Shown: positions 44,654 to 54,120 of the stretch, piece after piece
Layout: each line of letters starts with the position of its first letter
Numbering within the stretch: the first letter of the stretch is position 1
Assembly (NCBI GenBank): GCA_900316105.1
Contig: ONBR01000014.1
Location: 1-63,286, forward strand
Source of the DNA: an uncultured Olsenella sp.
GTDB lineage: Bacteria > Actinomycetota > Coriobacteriia > Coriobacteriales > Atopobiaceae
Length of the DNA: 63,286 nt
Direction: 5' to 3'
Translations under genes and position numbers: made by a program
Notes under the pieces: model-generated
The model's input: the letters and a program-made list of their open reading frames with translations, nothing else
The model's database searches: none
What the model was told of the DNA's origin: nothing

Positions 44654-45724
44654 ATGAGCAGAGACAATCATAGGCCTGGCTTCTTCTCGCGTTGGTTCCA
44701 CGAGGAGCCCAGCCATGGCCTGATCAGCACAATCATGTGGCTGGGCATGCTGGTCGTGCTCGTCCTCATGGCAGCGCGCATGGTCCCCGCAAGCATGGCC
44801 TCTGGGAGGATGATTCCCGAGCTGGTCTCCTTCGTTCCCTTCGCCGTCCTGCCCACGCTGGCAGTGGTTGTCCTGGCCTTCCTCTTTCACCGCCGCTTCC
44901 TCACCGTGGTCTCGGCCGTCTGCCTGGTGATCCTGGTGTCCTGGCACATCGGCTACTTCCTGCCCCGTCACCCCCTGAGCCCCGAGGCCACCCAGGCCAC
45001 CAGCATCTCCACTGGCACCAGCCCCAACACCCAGGACAACGTCGTCCGCGTCATGACCGTCAACACCCTGCATGGAGGCGCGTCAGCGGCGCAGATCGTG
45101 GCCACCGTGCGCGAGCAGAAGGTGGAGGTCCTGGCCCTGCAGGAGGTTACTCCCTCCATGCTCAATGACCTCAAGAACGCTGGCATCTACCAGGTACTCC
45201 CCCATTACGTCTTTGGCGCGAGCGGACAATGGGACAACGGCGGGACCAACGTCCTCTTTTCCGTGGTCCAGATGGACGACCAAAACACGAACCTCCTCCC
45301 CATCGAGACCTCTTCCATGCCGGCGGGAGACCTGACCCTGGGCGGCAAGGCGGTCCGTTTCGTGTCGGCACACCCCAACTCGCCCCACAAGGGAGGACAG
45401 GGACTCTGGAGCGAGGGCCTGGGGACGATTCAGTCCCTTGCCGGCTACGATCACTCTTACGTGATCATGGGCGACTTCAATGCCACCTGGGACCACGCCC
45501 GCTTCCGCGAGCTTCTGGGAGACACCTTCGTAGACGCAGGCGAGCAGGCGGGCGAGGGATTCCACATGTCCTATCCCGCAAACAGCAAGATTCCGCCCAT
45601 GATCGAAATCGACCATATCGTCTACACCAAGGGCTCGGGCATCCGCGTAGGCAACCTCCAGAACGTCGAGATTGCCGGCACCGACCACAAGGCCCTGCTG
45701 GCGACGCTTGAGGTCACGGCATAG
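44654..45724 (+). CDS. Membrane-anchored endonuclease/exonuclease/phosphatase family protein
   Basis: A 356-residue protein: three membrane helices in the first ~105 residues, then an EEP domain outside the membrane. Metal and catalytic motifs are MTVNTLHGGAS, LALQEVT (Glu), SAHPNSPHKGG (His), VIMGDFNATWDH (Asp/Asn), EIDHIVYT (Asp-His) and TDHKALL. The substrate (nucleic acid, lipid or sugar phosphate) is unknown. It is monocistronic and has palindromes upstream. Confidence 0.88.
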   Translation: MSRDNHRPGFFSRWFHEEPSHGLISTIMWLGMLVVLVLMAARMVPASMASGRMIPELVSFVPFAVLPTLAVVVLAFLFHRRFLTVVSAVCLVILVSWHIGYFLPRHPLSPEATQATSISTGTSPNTQDNVVRVMTVNTLHGGASAAQIVATVREQKVEVLALQEVTPSMLNDLKNAGIYQVLPHYVFGASGQWDNGGTNVLFSVVQMDDQNTNLLPIETSSMPAGDLTLGGKAVRFVSAHPNSPHKGGQGLWSEGLGTIQSLAGYDHSYVIMGDFNATWDHARFRELLGDTFVDAGEQAGEGFHMSYPANSKIPPMIEIDHIVYTKGSGIRVGNLQNVEIAGTDHKALLATLEVTA

Positions 45725-45778
45725 GATCGCGACGCAGGCAATCCGAAACGTGGCACCTGTAGCCACTCGGCGCTGGTC

Positions 45779-46291
45779 CTAGTAGACGAAGCGCTTTTGG
45801 AAGCTGTAGTTGACGAAGAAGAGACAGACGTCCACGAACATCTTGACGAAAAGCTCGGGCACCTGGGCGTTGACATCGTGAACCAGGTGGACGCCCAACG
45901 TCGTGAGAAGGGCGCTGGCCACCATGACGCCAGCCGCCAGGGCCGCAAAACGGACCGCACTTTGCTTGTGAGAGCTGTCACTCCGAAAGACCAGACGGTA
46001 ATTGACCAGATAGTTGTAGGTGGCCGAGACCAGCCGCGCCAAGACAGTCGCCACGGTCACGTAGACCACAGGCAGCTGGCTGCGCAGGAGGTTGCAGAGG
46101 TTCTGGAAGAGGAAGAGGTCGATGCCCGTAGCAGAGAGAGACGAGACTCCAAAGCGCAAGAAGGTCTTGATTGACCGAGGCTGGCGCTGGCTGGAATCTG
46201 TGCGCCAGTGCCGGGGCTGGTCCGACCGCCGGCGACGATCGCTTGGCTGGGTCTGGGACTCGTCCGACCGCTGCTTATGCGCGTCTGCCAT
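45779..46291 (-). CDS. GtrA-family membrane protein
   Basis: A 170-residue protein with a basic, Gln/Arg-rich cytoplasmic N-terminus (about 40 residues) and four membrane helices. GtrA motifs FLRFGVSSLSATGIDLFLF and SATYNYLVNYRLVF are clear. GtrA proteins help move lipid-linked sugars across the membrane for surface polysaccharides. The start ATG at 46291 follows GGGGAGAG. No glycosyltransferase lies adjacent. Confidence 0.88.
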   Translation of the reverse strand: MADAHKQRSDESQTQPSDRRRRSDQPRHWRTDSSQRQPRSIKTFLRFGVSSLSATGIDLFLFQNLCNLLRSQLPVVYVTVATVLARLVSATYNYLVNYRLVFRSDSSHKQSAVRFAALAAGVMVASALLTTLGVHLVHDVNAQVPELFVKMFVDVCLFFVNYSFQKRFVY

Positions 46292-46531
46292 TGTCTCTCC
46301 CCTCTCGTGGTCCGGCAAAATAGAGCACCCACCTGATTGAAAGCTCGCTCCCGCCTTGTCGCAAGCTTGCAGACATCATGCTGAAAGTTTACACCCGTCC
46401 CTCTCCCCCACACGCTCGCGGAGCCATTTCATAGCGGTAGGCCGACACCCTGCCGACCTCTGGCCGCCACCTGACTGCCCGCCTGCTACGATTCCCCCTG
46501 GGTCCTACATCCCACATCACAAGGAGGAAGC

Positions 46532-47701
46532 ATGGCAGTCAATCGTTTCGTACTCAACACCATTTCCTATCACGGGTCTGGCGCCATCAAGGAGATCCCC
46601 GGCGAGATCAAGCGCCGCGGCTACCAGAAGGCCTTCGTCTGCTCCGACCCCGACCTGGTAAAGTTCGGCGTCACCTCCAAGGTGACCGACCTTCTTGACG
46701 CCGCCGAAATCCCCTGGAGCCTCTACTCCCAGATCAAGCCCAACCCCACCATCCAGAACGTCCAGGACGGCGTGGCAGCCTTCAAGGAGTCCGGCGCCGA
46801 CATGATCGTGACCATCGGCGGCGGCTCATCCATGGACACGGCCAAGGCCATCGGCATCATCGTGAACAACCCCGACTTCGCCGACGTCCGCTCCCTGGAG
46901 GGCGTGGCCGACACCCAGAAGCACGCCGTCTTCACCATCGCCGTGCCCACCACCGCCGGCACAGCGGCCGAGGTCACCATCAACTACGTGATCACTGACC
47001 CCGAGAAGGTCCGCAAGTTCGTTTGTGTGGACACCAACGACATCCCCGAGGTGGCCGTCGTCGACCCCGACATGATGTCCTCCATGCCCGCCGGCCTGAC
47101 CGCTGCCACTGGCATGGACGCCCTGACCCACGCCATCGAGGGCTATACCACCAAGGGTGCCTGGGAGCTCTCCGACATGTTCCACTACAAGGCCATCGAG
47201 CTGATCTCCAGCCACCTGCGCGCCGCCTACGCCGAGGCCAAGAGCGGCAAGCCCGCTGAGGGCCGCGAGGGTATGGCCCTGGGCCAGTACATCGCCGGCA
47301 TGGGCTTCTCCAACGTGGGCCTGGGCATCGACCACGCCATGGCCCACACGCTCTCGGCCCACTACGACACCCCGCACGGCGTGGCCTGCGCCATGCTCCT
47401 GCCCATCTCCATGGAGTTCAACAAGCCGGTCGTGGCCAAGCGCCAGGCAGAGGTCGCCCGCGCCATGGGCGTAGACACCACGGGCATGACCGACGAGGAG
47501 GCCGCAGCCGCCGGCATCGCCGCCGTCCGTCAGCTGGGCGAGGACGTGGGCATCCCCAAAACCTGCAAGGGCCTGGTCGAAGAGGACCTGGACCAGCTGG
47601 CAACCGACGCCCTGAACGACGCCTGCTATCCCGGTAACCCCCGCGAGGCCACCCACGAGGAGGTCGTGGAGCTCTTCCGCAAGATCATGCCCCAAGCCTA
47701 G
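46532..47701 (+). CDS. fucO: Iron-containing alcohol dehydrogenase, FucO-like (lactaldehyde reductase)
   Basis: A 389-residue group III alcohol dehydrogenase. NAD-binding GGGSSMDTAKAIGII and PTTAGTAAEVTINYVIT closely match E. coli FucO, as does VTSKVTDLLDAA near residue 50. Iron ligands are in GMDALTHAIEGY (Asp, His) and DHAMAHTLSAHYDTPHG (two His). It would reduce lactaldehyde or a similar aldehyde with NADH. AAGGAGG precedes the ATG. It is monocistronic with a family-1 repeat at its end. No other fucose genes are in the window. Confidence 0.88.
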   Translation: MAVNRFVLNTISYHGSGAIKEIPGEIKRRGYQKAFVCSDPDLVKFGVTSKVTDLLDAAEIPWSLYSQIKPNPTIQNVQDGVAAFKESGADMIVTIGGGSSMDTAKAIGIIVNNPDFADVRSLEGVADTQKHAVFTIAVPTTAGTAAEVTINYVITDPEKVRKFVCVDTNDIPEVAVVDPDMMSSMPAGLTAATGMDALTHAIEGYTTKGAWELSDMFHYKAIELISSHLRAAYAEAKSGKPAEGREGMALGQYIAGMGFSNVGLGIDHAMAHTLSAHYDTPHGVACAMLLPISMEFNKPVVAKRQAEVARAMGVDTTGMTDEEAAAAGIAAVRQLGEDVGIPKTCKGLVEEDLDQLATDALNDACYPGNPREATHEEVVELFRKIMPQA

Positions 47702-47737
47702 TGAGACAAATGGGGACAGGCCATTTTTGTCTCATTG
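47701..47737. repeat. Palindromic repeat family 1, copy 5, plus a half-copy
   Basis: GTGAGACAAATGGGGACAGG...TTTTTGTCTCATT, starting at the last base of the dehydrogenase stop codon; it is the best-preserved copy. A left-arm half copy (GTGAGACAAATGGG) occurs at 47757-47770. Confidence 0.8.
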
Positions 47738-47870
47738 CGTGTCGGAACCGTGCCAGTGAGACAAATGGGAAAGAGCTGACACAGACTTAACGCCAAGCTT
47801 GCGGGAGCCCATGGCTACGTCTGCATACTGGAAACTGACTATTGAACTCCACAAGGAGGCGCAGCCCAAG

Positions 47871-48035
47871 ATGAAGAAGAAGTTCCTGAAAGGCCTGGTT
47901 GGCATTGGCATGGCACTCGTGCTGGCAGCGTGCGCCGCCAGCATCATCCGCACCAAGGACACGGTAATGATGGGCGGCGCAGCGGTGGACTCGGCCGACA
48001 TGATGAACAAGACCATGGACGCCCTGGGCAAGTAG
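47871..48035 (+). CDS. Small lipoprotein
   Basis: A 54-residue protein with a lipoprotein signal: KKKFLKGLVGIG, a hydrophobic core, then lipobox LAAC at residue 20. The mature part is only ~34 residues (KDTVMMGGAAV...NKTMDALGK). AAGGAGG lies about 12 bases upstream, a long spacing. The function is unknown; it resembles entericidin-like small lipoproteins in size only. Confidence 0.65.
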   Translation: MKKKFLKGLVGIGMALVLAACAASIIRTKDTVMMGGAAVDSADMMNKTMDALGK

Positions 48036-48080
48036 GTGCGCCCAAGAGGGGCATGCAAGCAGACAAGCTCGGGCGAGTTA

Positions 48081-48110
48081 GGGCGGCTCTGATTAGGAGC
48101 CGCCCTTCTT
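48081..48110 (+). terminator. Terminator of the small lipoprotein gene
   Basis: GGGCGGCTC and GAGCCGCCC pair perfectly around TGATTAG and run into TTCTTG. Confidence 0.85.
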
Positions 48111-48202
48111 GTGGACCTATGGTTGAACGTGCCCGATGGTCGGCCGCGCTGTAGGGCGCGACAACAGCCGGGACGTGCAAAGAGCCAGGAGCGAGCCGCC
48201 GC

Positions 48203-49771
48203 CTAGGCCTCCAGCCTGGCCGTCAGCATCTGGTTGAAGAGCTTGGGATTGCCCTTGACGCCAGCGGCCTTGGAGGCCTTCATGCACTGACCGACCAGGA
48301 AGCCGACGACCTTCTTGTTTCCGTCCTTGTACTGCTGGACCTGGTCGGTGCAGCGGCCAAGGACCTCGTCCACCACGGGCTCCAGGGCACCGGTATCTGT
48401 GGACTGACGCATGCCACGCTCGTCCACGACCTTCTCGGGGTCCTGGTCCGTGCCGTCTACGGCCTCCAGAACCTCGCGTGCCTGGGCAAAGGTGATGGCG
48501 TCGGCCGCCAGGAGCTTCGAGATGGAAGCCGTCTGTGCCGCGGTGATGGCACCAAAGGCAGGCAGGAGGTTGACCACGACGTTGGCCGCGGTGGGCACGG
48601 CCTTCTTGTCCACGGCAGCCGCAGCCTCCTCGAAGAGGGACGCCGTGGCGGGGTCGCCCGCGATCTGGGCGGCGTCGGCACGCTTGAGGCCGAAGTCGGA
48701 GACGTAACGGTCGCGTTTTGCGTCGGGGAGCTCAGGTATGCGAGCACGTGCGCCCTCGATGAAGTCATCCGTCAGGTCGAAGGGCGCCAGGTCGGGATCC
48801 GGGAAGAGGCGATAGTCGTCCGCCGTCTCCTTGACACGCATGACCACGGTACGGCGGTTGGAGGGCTCCCAGTGACGGGTCTCCTGGTAGACGATGCCGC
48901 CCTCCTCGAGGACCTCCGCCTGTCGGCAGATCTCGTACTCCAGGGCGTCATGGAGGCTCTTGAAGGAGTTGATGTTCTTCATCTCGGTCTTTGTGCCCAG
49001 CTCGGTGGTACCGCGGCGGCGGAGTGAGATATTGCCGTCACAACGCATGGAGCCGGACTCCATGGAGCAGTCAGAGATGCCCAGGGTCCGGAAGGTCTGC
49101 TGGAGCTTCTCCATGAAGAGGCGGGCCTCCTCGGGAGTGCGCAGGTCGGGCTCGGTGACGAGCTCGATCAGGGGCGTGCCGCAGCGGTTGTAGTCAATGA
49201 AGGACTCGGAGGCGCCAGTGATGCGGCCCTCTTCGCCACCGGAGTGGACCATCTTTGCCGCGTCCTCCTCCATGTGGATGCGGAGGATGCGGATGGGCAC
49301 GGTGTAGGAGCCGTCAGCGGCGCGCTCGGGCACCACGGGATGGGGCTGGTCGTGGGCCGCAACGGTGTCCTGTCCAGTCACGGTGCCCTCGGGGCGCTCC
49401 TTTGCGCCGTCACCGGAAACCTCCAGGTCCAGGTGGCCATACATGCAGAAGGCAACGGGGCCCTGGGTGGTCTGGAAGTTCTTTGCCATGTCAGGATAGA
49501 AGTAGTGCTTGCGATAGAACATGGAGTGGCGCTGGATCTGGCAGTTCGTGGCAAGACCGGCCATCACGATGGACTGGATGGCCTTCTTGTTGGGAACGGG
49601 CAGGGCGCCGGGCATGCCCAGGCAGACGGGGCAGACGTTGGTGTTTGGCGGATCGTCGTGGCTGAGCTTGCAGTTGCAGAACATCTTTGTGTCCAGGGCC
49701 GTGAGCTCGGTATGGACCTCCAGGCCGATGACGGCCTCCCAGTCCTTCAGGACATCTTGGAGCTTCTTCAT
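48203..49771 (-). CDS. gatB: Asp/Glu-tRNA amidotransferase subunit B
   Basis: A 522-residue subunit that phosphorylates mischarged Asp-tRNAAsn/Glu-tRNAGln. It has the GatB block AVIGLEVHTEL, the zinc-type Cys set CNCKLSHDDPPNTNVCPVCLG, and a C-terminal YqeY-like tail domain (FLVGQCMKASKAAGVKGNP). The ATG overlaps the gatA stop by one base (TAATG). It is last in gatC-gatA-gatB. Confidence 0.97.
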   Translation of the reverse strand: MKKLQDVLKDWEAVIGLEVHTELTALDTKMFCNCKLSHDDPPNTNVCPVCLGMPGALPVPNKKAIQSIVMAGLATNCQIQRHSMFYRKHYFYPDMAKNFQTTQGPVAFCMYGHLDLEVSGDGAKERPEGTVTGQDTVAAHDQPHPVVPERAADGSYTVPIRILRIHMEEDAAKMVHSGGEEGRITGASESFIDYNRCGTPLIELVTEPDLRTPEEARLFMEKLQQTFRTLGISDCSMESGSMRCDGNISLRRRGTTELGTKTEMKNINSFKSLHDALEYEICRQAEVLEEGGIVYQETRHWEPSNRRTVVMRVKETADDYRLFPDPDLAPFDLTDDFIEGARARIPELPDAKRDRYVSDFGLKRADAAQIAGDPATASLFEEAAAAVDKKAVPTAANVVVNLLPAFGAITAAQTASISKLLAADAITFAQAREVLEAVDGTDQDPEKVVDERGMRQSTDTGALEPVVDEVLGRCTDQVQQYKDGNKKVVGFLVGQCMKASKAAGVKGNPKLFNQMLTARLEA

Positions 49772-51282
49772 TAGAGCTCACCTCCCCTTCCTGCGAAGTC
49801 AGGTGCGACGGGTGCGCCCTTGCCCAGGCCCGAGCCCGCGTCCACGCCGCGCTCGATGGCACGGGCGAAGGTGAGGAGGGAGCGGTCCTTGAAGGCAGGG
49901 CCCTGAAGCTGGGCGGAAACGGGCAGGCCAGAGTCCTTGCCCAGGCCCAGGGGCACGGAGATGCCACCATTGCCCGCGATGTTGTTGGAGATCGTGAACA
50001 TGTCGGACGCGTACATCTGGGTGGGGTCCGAGATCTCCCCGAACTTGAAGGCGGTACGGGGCGCCGCGGGCATCAGAATCACGTCGCACTGCTTGTAAGC
50101 GTTGACGTAGTCCTGGGTGATCAGGGTACGGACCTGCTGCGCGGGATAGTAGTACTTGTCGTAGGTGCCCGAGGACAGGAGGTAGGCGCCCAGCATCTGG
50201 CGGCGCTTGGCCTCCTCGCCGAAGCCATGGGCACGGCTGAGCGAGGTCTGCTCGGCCAGGGTGGAGCAGCCCTCCTCCTGGTAGCCGTAGCGGACGCCGT
50301 CGAAGCGGGCCAGGTTGGAGAAGGCCTCGCAGGGGGCGATCACGTAGTAGGCGGCAATGGCAGAGGCGATGTTGGGGAGGTCGACCTCGACGACCTTTGC
50401 ACCCTGGTCCTCCAGGACCTTGCGGGCGCCGGCGATGGCGGCCTTGACCTCGTCGGTCAGGCCCTCAACCTCCATGAGCTGGGGAACGATGCCAACGATG
50501 CGACCCTCGATGGGGTCGTCCAGGTGCTCCAGGAAGTCCACGGGACAGTCCTGGCTGGTGGAGTCGTAGGGGTCACGGCCAGAGCCGACCAGGGCGTTCA
50601 TGGCCAGGGCGACATCCTCGACACGACGGCCGAAGGGGCCGACCTGGTCCAGGGAGGAGCCAAAGGCCACGACGCCGTAACGGGAGACTGCGCCGTAGGT
50701 GGGCTTCATGCCAACTACGCCGCAGAGAGAGGCCGGCTGGCGGATGGATCCGCCCGTGTCGGAGCCCAGGGAGAGGGTGACCTCGCCGGAGGCGACGGCG
50801 GCAGCGGAGCCACCCGAGGAGCCTCCGGGAACTCTGTCGGTGTCCCAGGGGTTGTTGGTCCGATGGAAGGCGCTCGACTCCGTGGAGGAGCCGAAGGCGA
50901 ACTCGTCCATGTTTGCCTTTCCCATGGGGGTTGCGCCGGCATCGAGCATGCGCTGGACGCAGGTGGCCGTAAAGGTGGAGTCGTAGTTCTCCAGCATGCG
51001 GGAGGCGCAGGTGGTGCGGGTGCCCACCAGGTGCATGTTGTCCTTGAAGGCAACGGGGACGCCAGCCAGGGGACCAAGCTCCTCACCGGCGGCGCGCTTC
51101 TGGTCCGTGGCCTCGGCTGCGGCAAGGGCAAGGTCGGCCGAGGTCTGCAGGAAGGCCTGGACCTGGGGCTCGCGCTGGTCAAGGGCATCCAGGGAGGCCT
51201 TTGCCAGCTCCGTGGCAGAGAAGTCTCCCGCGGTGACACCGGCCGCGATCTGGGCTGCGGAAAGCTCGTCGAAGTTTGCCAT
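49771..51282 (-). CDS. gatA: Asp/Glu-tRNA amidotransferase subunit A
   Basis: A 503-residue amidase releasing ammonia from glutamine for the amidation. The Ser-cisSer-Lys triad is visible: VAFKDN (Lys), PGGSSGGSAAAVA and GSDTGGSIRQP (catalytic Ser). It is coupled to gatC and gatB by single-base TAATG overlaps. Confidence 0.97.
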   Translation of the reverse strand: MANFDELSAAQIAAGVTAGDFSATELAKASLDALDQREPQVQAFLQTSADLALAAAEATDQKRAAGEELGPLAGVPVAFKDNMHLVGTRTTCASRMLENYDSTFTATCVQRMLDAGATPMGKANMDEFAFGSSTESSAFHRTNNPWDTDRVPGGSSGGSAAAVASGEVTLSLGSDTGGSIRQPASLCGVVGMKPTYGAVSRYGVVAFGSSLDQVGPFGRRVEDVALAMNALVGSGRDPYDSTSQDCPVDFLEHLDDPIEGRIVGIVPQLMEVEGLTDEVKAAIAGARKVLEDQGAKVVEVDLPNIASAIAAYYVIAPCEAFSNLARFDGVRYGYQEEGCSTLAEQTSLSRAHGFGEEAKRRQMLGAYLLSSGTYDKYYYPAQQVRTLITQDYVNAYKQCDVILMPAAPRTAFKFGEISDPTQMYASDMFTISNNIAGNGGISVPLGLGKDSGLPVSAQLQGPAFKDRSLLTFARAIERGVDAGSGLGKGAPVAPDFAGRGGEL

Positions 51283-51599
51283 TAGCGATCACCCTCCGTA
51301 TCACCCAAGATGGACGGGACGCGGAAGTAGCGCTCGTGCGAGGAACCTGCGTTGTGCAGGGCGACATCCAGGGGAAGGGCGCGGACGGAGTCGTCCACGA
51401 TGTCGTCGTTCATCACGTTGGAGAGGTCGCCGATGGGATGGTAGGTGGGCTCGACCCCGGTAAGGTCGTACTGCCTGATGGGTTCGAGCAGGTCGACGGC
51501 CTCGTTCATGTAGGTCGTCATCTCCTCGAGCTCCTGCTCGTTCAGAGCTATGCGGGCGTAGTCGGCGATGCCGGCCACGTCCTCCTTGGAAAGTGCCAT
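51282..51599 (-). CDS. gatC: Asp/Glu-tRNA amidotransferase subunit C
   Basis: A 105-residue small subunit stabilising GatA-GatB. It starts ALSKEDVAGIADYARIAL and ends near RALPLDVALHNAG-type sequence typical of GatC. First gene of the operon. TCCGGAGGAAC precedes the ATG. The gap 51600-51766 shows no gene. Confidence 0.93.
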   Translation of the reverse strand: MALSKEDVAGIADYARIALNEQELEEMTTYMNEAVDLLEPIRQYDLTGVEPTYHPIGDLSNVMNDDIVDDSVRALPLDVALHNAGSSHERYFRVPSILGDTEGDR

Positions 51600-51766
51600 A
51601 GTTCCTCCGGAAAAGAAGGTCGTAGTTTATAGCGTTACACATTCTAGACCAGAGGGTAAGGATTTGAGATAGCCAAAGACCACTTGAGACGGCACCGCAA
51701 CATTGAATGCGACAAAACCCTCGGAGAGCCCTGTCGCGCCCAACGTATGGGAGTGCGCCGATTTTG

Positions 51767-52471
51767 CTAGAGACCGCGACGGAGAAGGCGCTTGTGATGG
51801 GACCCGCGAAGCCCCATACCACCCCACATGCCCAGGACGGCAGTGACCATACCCGTAAGAGCGTACCCCCAGACGGACATGCCAACGCCAGAGAGCAGGG
51901 CCTCTCCGCCAGGCATACGCTGACCCATCACCAGAGTGAGAATCGCGAGCAAGGCAAGGAAGAGCCCCGAAAGTGGCACAGAGACCCAGCGGACGAAGCC
52001 CATCTCCTTTTGATAACCAACCGCAGCGGCAAGACCAAAGGCCAAGACCGCCATGAGCAGAGTCAGATGCTTGAGGGCCCAGCTCTCCATGGAAAGACTG
52101 CTGAAGTTCAGCCAGAAGTCGGCCAGACTATAGACCCAGCCCAGGGCATAGAGAACCAGCATGACCCACGTCGCGCGGCTCGGCCTCAGGGAGCGAAGCT
52201 GGTCCTGGCGACGCGTGGGCGTCCTGCGATATTCCTCAGCCGTCTGGGGGACGTAGGACTCATCATTGACAGAAGGAGGCTGGGGTTGCTGCTGCACTAG
52301 GGGGACATTGGTAGAACGAGGCTGGACTTGAGCCTGGGCCGGTTGGTGTGGCTGGGCCTTAGGACGCATTTGACGTTGGGGGCGGGTCTGGGGACGCACC
52401 TGCGTCGGAACCGAACCACGGCGCGTGGGACGACGTCTGGATCGTGAACGATTCAAATCCGCTTGTGCCAT
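51767..52471 (-). CDS. Four-helix membrane protein with a basic Gln/Pro-rich head, unknown
   Basis: A 234-residue protein. The first ~95 residues are basic and rich in Arg, Gln and Pro (SRSRRRPTRRG, QVRPQTRPQRQ), followed by four membrane helices between about residues 103 and 220. No family was recognised. It is a single-gene unit. Confidence 0.65.
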   Translation of the reverse strand: MAQADLNRSRSRRRPTRRGSVPTQVRPQTRPQRQMRPKAQPHQPAQAQVQPRSTNVPLVQQQPQPPSVNDESYVPQTAEEYRRTPTRRQDQLRSLRPSRATWVMLVLYALGWVYSLADFWLNFSSLSMESWALKHLTLLMAVLAFGLAAAVGYQKEMGFVRWVSVPLSGLFLALLAILTLVMGQRMPGGEALLSGVGMSVWGYALTGMVTAVLGMWGGMGLRGSHHKRLLRRGL

Positions 52472-52920
52472 GGCTCCCCTCCCCTCGTGACGCGCAGTGC
52501 CAAAACAAGCCGCAAAAGCGGCAGATCCTAGTCATTCAAACCTAGTTTACACAAAAAGAGGCAGCGTCATTTGACCCACACGTTACGCAGGGGCTTGAGC
52601 ACGGCCTTACCGAGGCCATGAGAGCCGCTTTAAGCCGTCAGACGGAGACAGTTAAGCCATATGTTCCTGGTTTCCATGCAATAAATTGATTGCATACTTT
52701 TGGGGGTACGACCTAACTCCGCACTCGAAATGTTAGCCAAGGTTGCCAACTGCGGAAATAAGGAGCCAACTCCTGTTTTTCCTATTCGAATGTGGAGTTT
52801 AAACGGAAGCTCAGTTTACGGCGCATAAACAGCCATCAATTATGCATATAAATTCCGGCGATGAGCCATAGCGACCCACATTCCAGGCCCCTCAGAGCCC
52901 TCTGGACCCCTAACGTCCAT
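52472..52920. other. AT-richer gene-free stretch between two membrane/biosynthesis regions
   Basis: No supported gene. Bases 52640-52870 are clearly AT-richer than the surroundings. A weak hairpin AGGAG-CCAA-CTCCT followed by GTTTTT lies at 52761-52780 on the plus strand. This may be a decayed or foreign remnant. Confidence 0.4.
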
Positions 52921-52946
52921 AAAAAAGGCGCGCAAATCGCGCGCCA
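52921..52946 (-). terminator. Terminator of the hom-lysC-asd operon
   Basis: GGCGCGC and GCGCGCC pair perfectly around AAATC; on the minus strand they run into TTTTTT. Confidence 0.85.
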
Positions 52947-52972
52947 ATTGCCCGTCCCCGTTACAAAGGCCT

Positions 52973-53098
52973 GAAACGGGGCGAATCCGTCGACAGGGAG
53001 GCCCCGACCATTCATCCAGACGCGGTTCTCGCGAAGCGAGATGTTTGAGCACTGGAGCAATGGTCGGGGCCTCCCAGGAAAGACGTTCGTCCCGTTTC
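52973..53098. repeat. Cruciform-like inverted repeat after asd
   Basis: 40-base arms: 52973-53012 pairs with 53059-53098, including perfect blocks GGGAGGCCCCGACCATT / AATGGTCGGGGCCTCCC and GAAACGG / CCGTTTC. A nested hairpin TCTCGC-GAA-GCGAGA sits in the loop (53027-53041). Confidence 0.8.
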
Positions 53099-53100
53099 TC

Positions 53101-54111
53101 TTACAAAAGCTCTGCGATCTGTACCGCGTTGGTTGCTGCACCCTTGCGAATCTGATCGCCGCAGCACCAGAAGGTCAGCGAGTTGACGCCGTCGGGTGCA
53201 GAGAGGTCGCGGCGGATGCGGCCGACATAGACCAGGTCCTGGTCAGAGGTGTCAAGCGGCATGGGGTAGCCCAGGTTTGCGGGGTCGTCCACGACCTTGA
53301 CGCCAGGAGCGGAGGCCAGGATCTCGCGAGCCTCGTCCGGGCTGATGGGACGCTCGAACTCGCAGGTGATGGACTCGGAGTGAGACCTCATGACAGGCAC
53401 GCGGACGCAGGTGCAGTTCACGCGGACCTCGGGCAGATGCATGATCTTTCGACCCTCGTTCTGCATCTTCCACTCCTCGGAGGTGTAGGCCTCGTCCTTG
53501 AAGGAGCCAATCTGGGGAATGAGGTTTGCCGCCAGCTGGTAGGCGAAGGGTGCGGTATCACCCATCTCGCCGCCATTGGCAAGGACGCCCATCTCGCGCT
53601 GGAGCTCCCTCAGGCCAGGCATGCCTGCGCCGGAAGCCGCCTGGTAGGTGGAGACGATCATGCGCTTGAGCCCAGCCACCTTGTGTAGGGGGTAGGTGGG
53701 CACCAGGCCGATGATGGTGGCGCAGTTGGGGTTGGCGATGATGTTGCGCGGGTGGTTGGCAATATCCTCGGCGTTGATCTCGGGGATGACCAGGGGCACA
53801 TCGGGGTCCAGGCGGAAGGCGTGGGAGTTGTCCACCACGACGGCGCCGCGCCTGGCCGCCTCGGGCAGGAGCTCCTTGGCCAGGTCGTCGCCCACGGCGC
53901 CCAGGACGATGTCGGCGCCCTCGAAGGCCTCGGGCTTTGCCTCCTGGACCTCCACCTCCTCGCCCTTGAAGGTGAGCTTCTTGCCCGCGGAGTGGGCGCT
54001 CGCCAGAGGAATGAGCTTCTTTACCGGAAAGTCGCGCTCTTCGAGGCACTGCCTCATCTGGGTGCCGACGACGCCCGTCGCGCCCAGGATTGCCACTACC
54101 TTGTCTGCCAT
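53101..54111 (-). CDS. asd: Aspartate-semialdehyde dehydrogenase
   Basis: A 336-residue enzyme reducing aspartyl phosphate to aspartate semialdehyde for lysine, threonine and methionine. The NADP loop AILGATGVVGTQMRQ, the nucleophile in NPNCATIIGL, STYQAASGAGMPG and the C-terminal FWCCGDQIRKGAATNA are all present. It is last of hom-lysC-asd, 9 bases after lysC. Confidence 0.97.
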   Translation of the reverse strand: MADKVVAILGATGVVGTQMRQCLEERDFPVKKLIPLASAHSAGKKLTFKGEEVEVQEAKPEAFEGADIVLGAVGDDLAKELLPEAARRGAVVVDNSHAFRLDPDVPLVIPEINAEDIANHPRNIIANPNCATIIGLVPTYPLHKVAGLKRMIVSTYQAASGAGMPGLRELQREMGVLANGGEMGDTAPFAYQLAANLIPQIGSFKDEAYTSEEWKMQNEGRKIMHLPEVRVNCTCVRVPVMRSHSESITCEFERPISPDEAREILASAPGVKVVDDPANLGYPMPLDTSDQDLVYVGRIRRDLSAPDGVNSLTFWCCGDQIRKGAATNAVQIAELL

Positions 54112-54120
54112 TTCGGCCTC

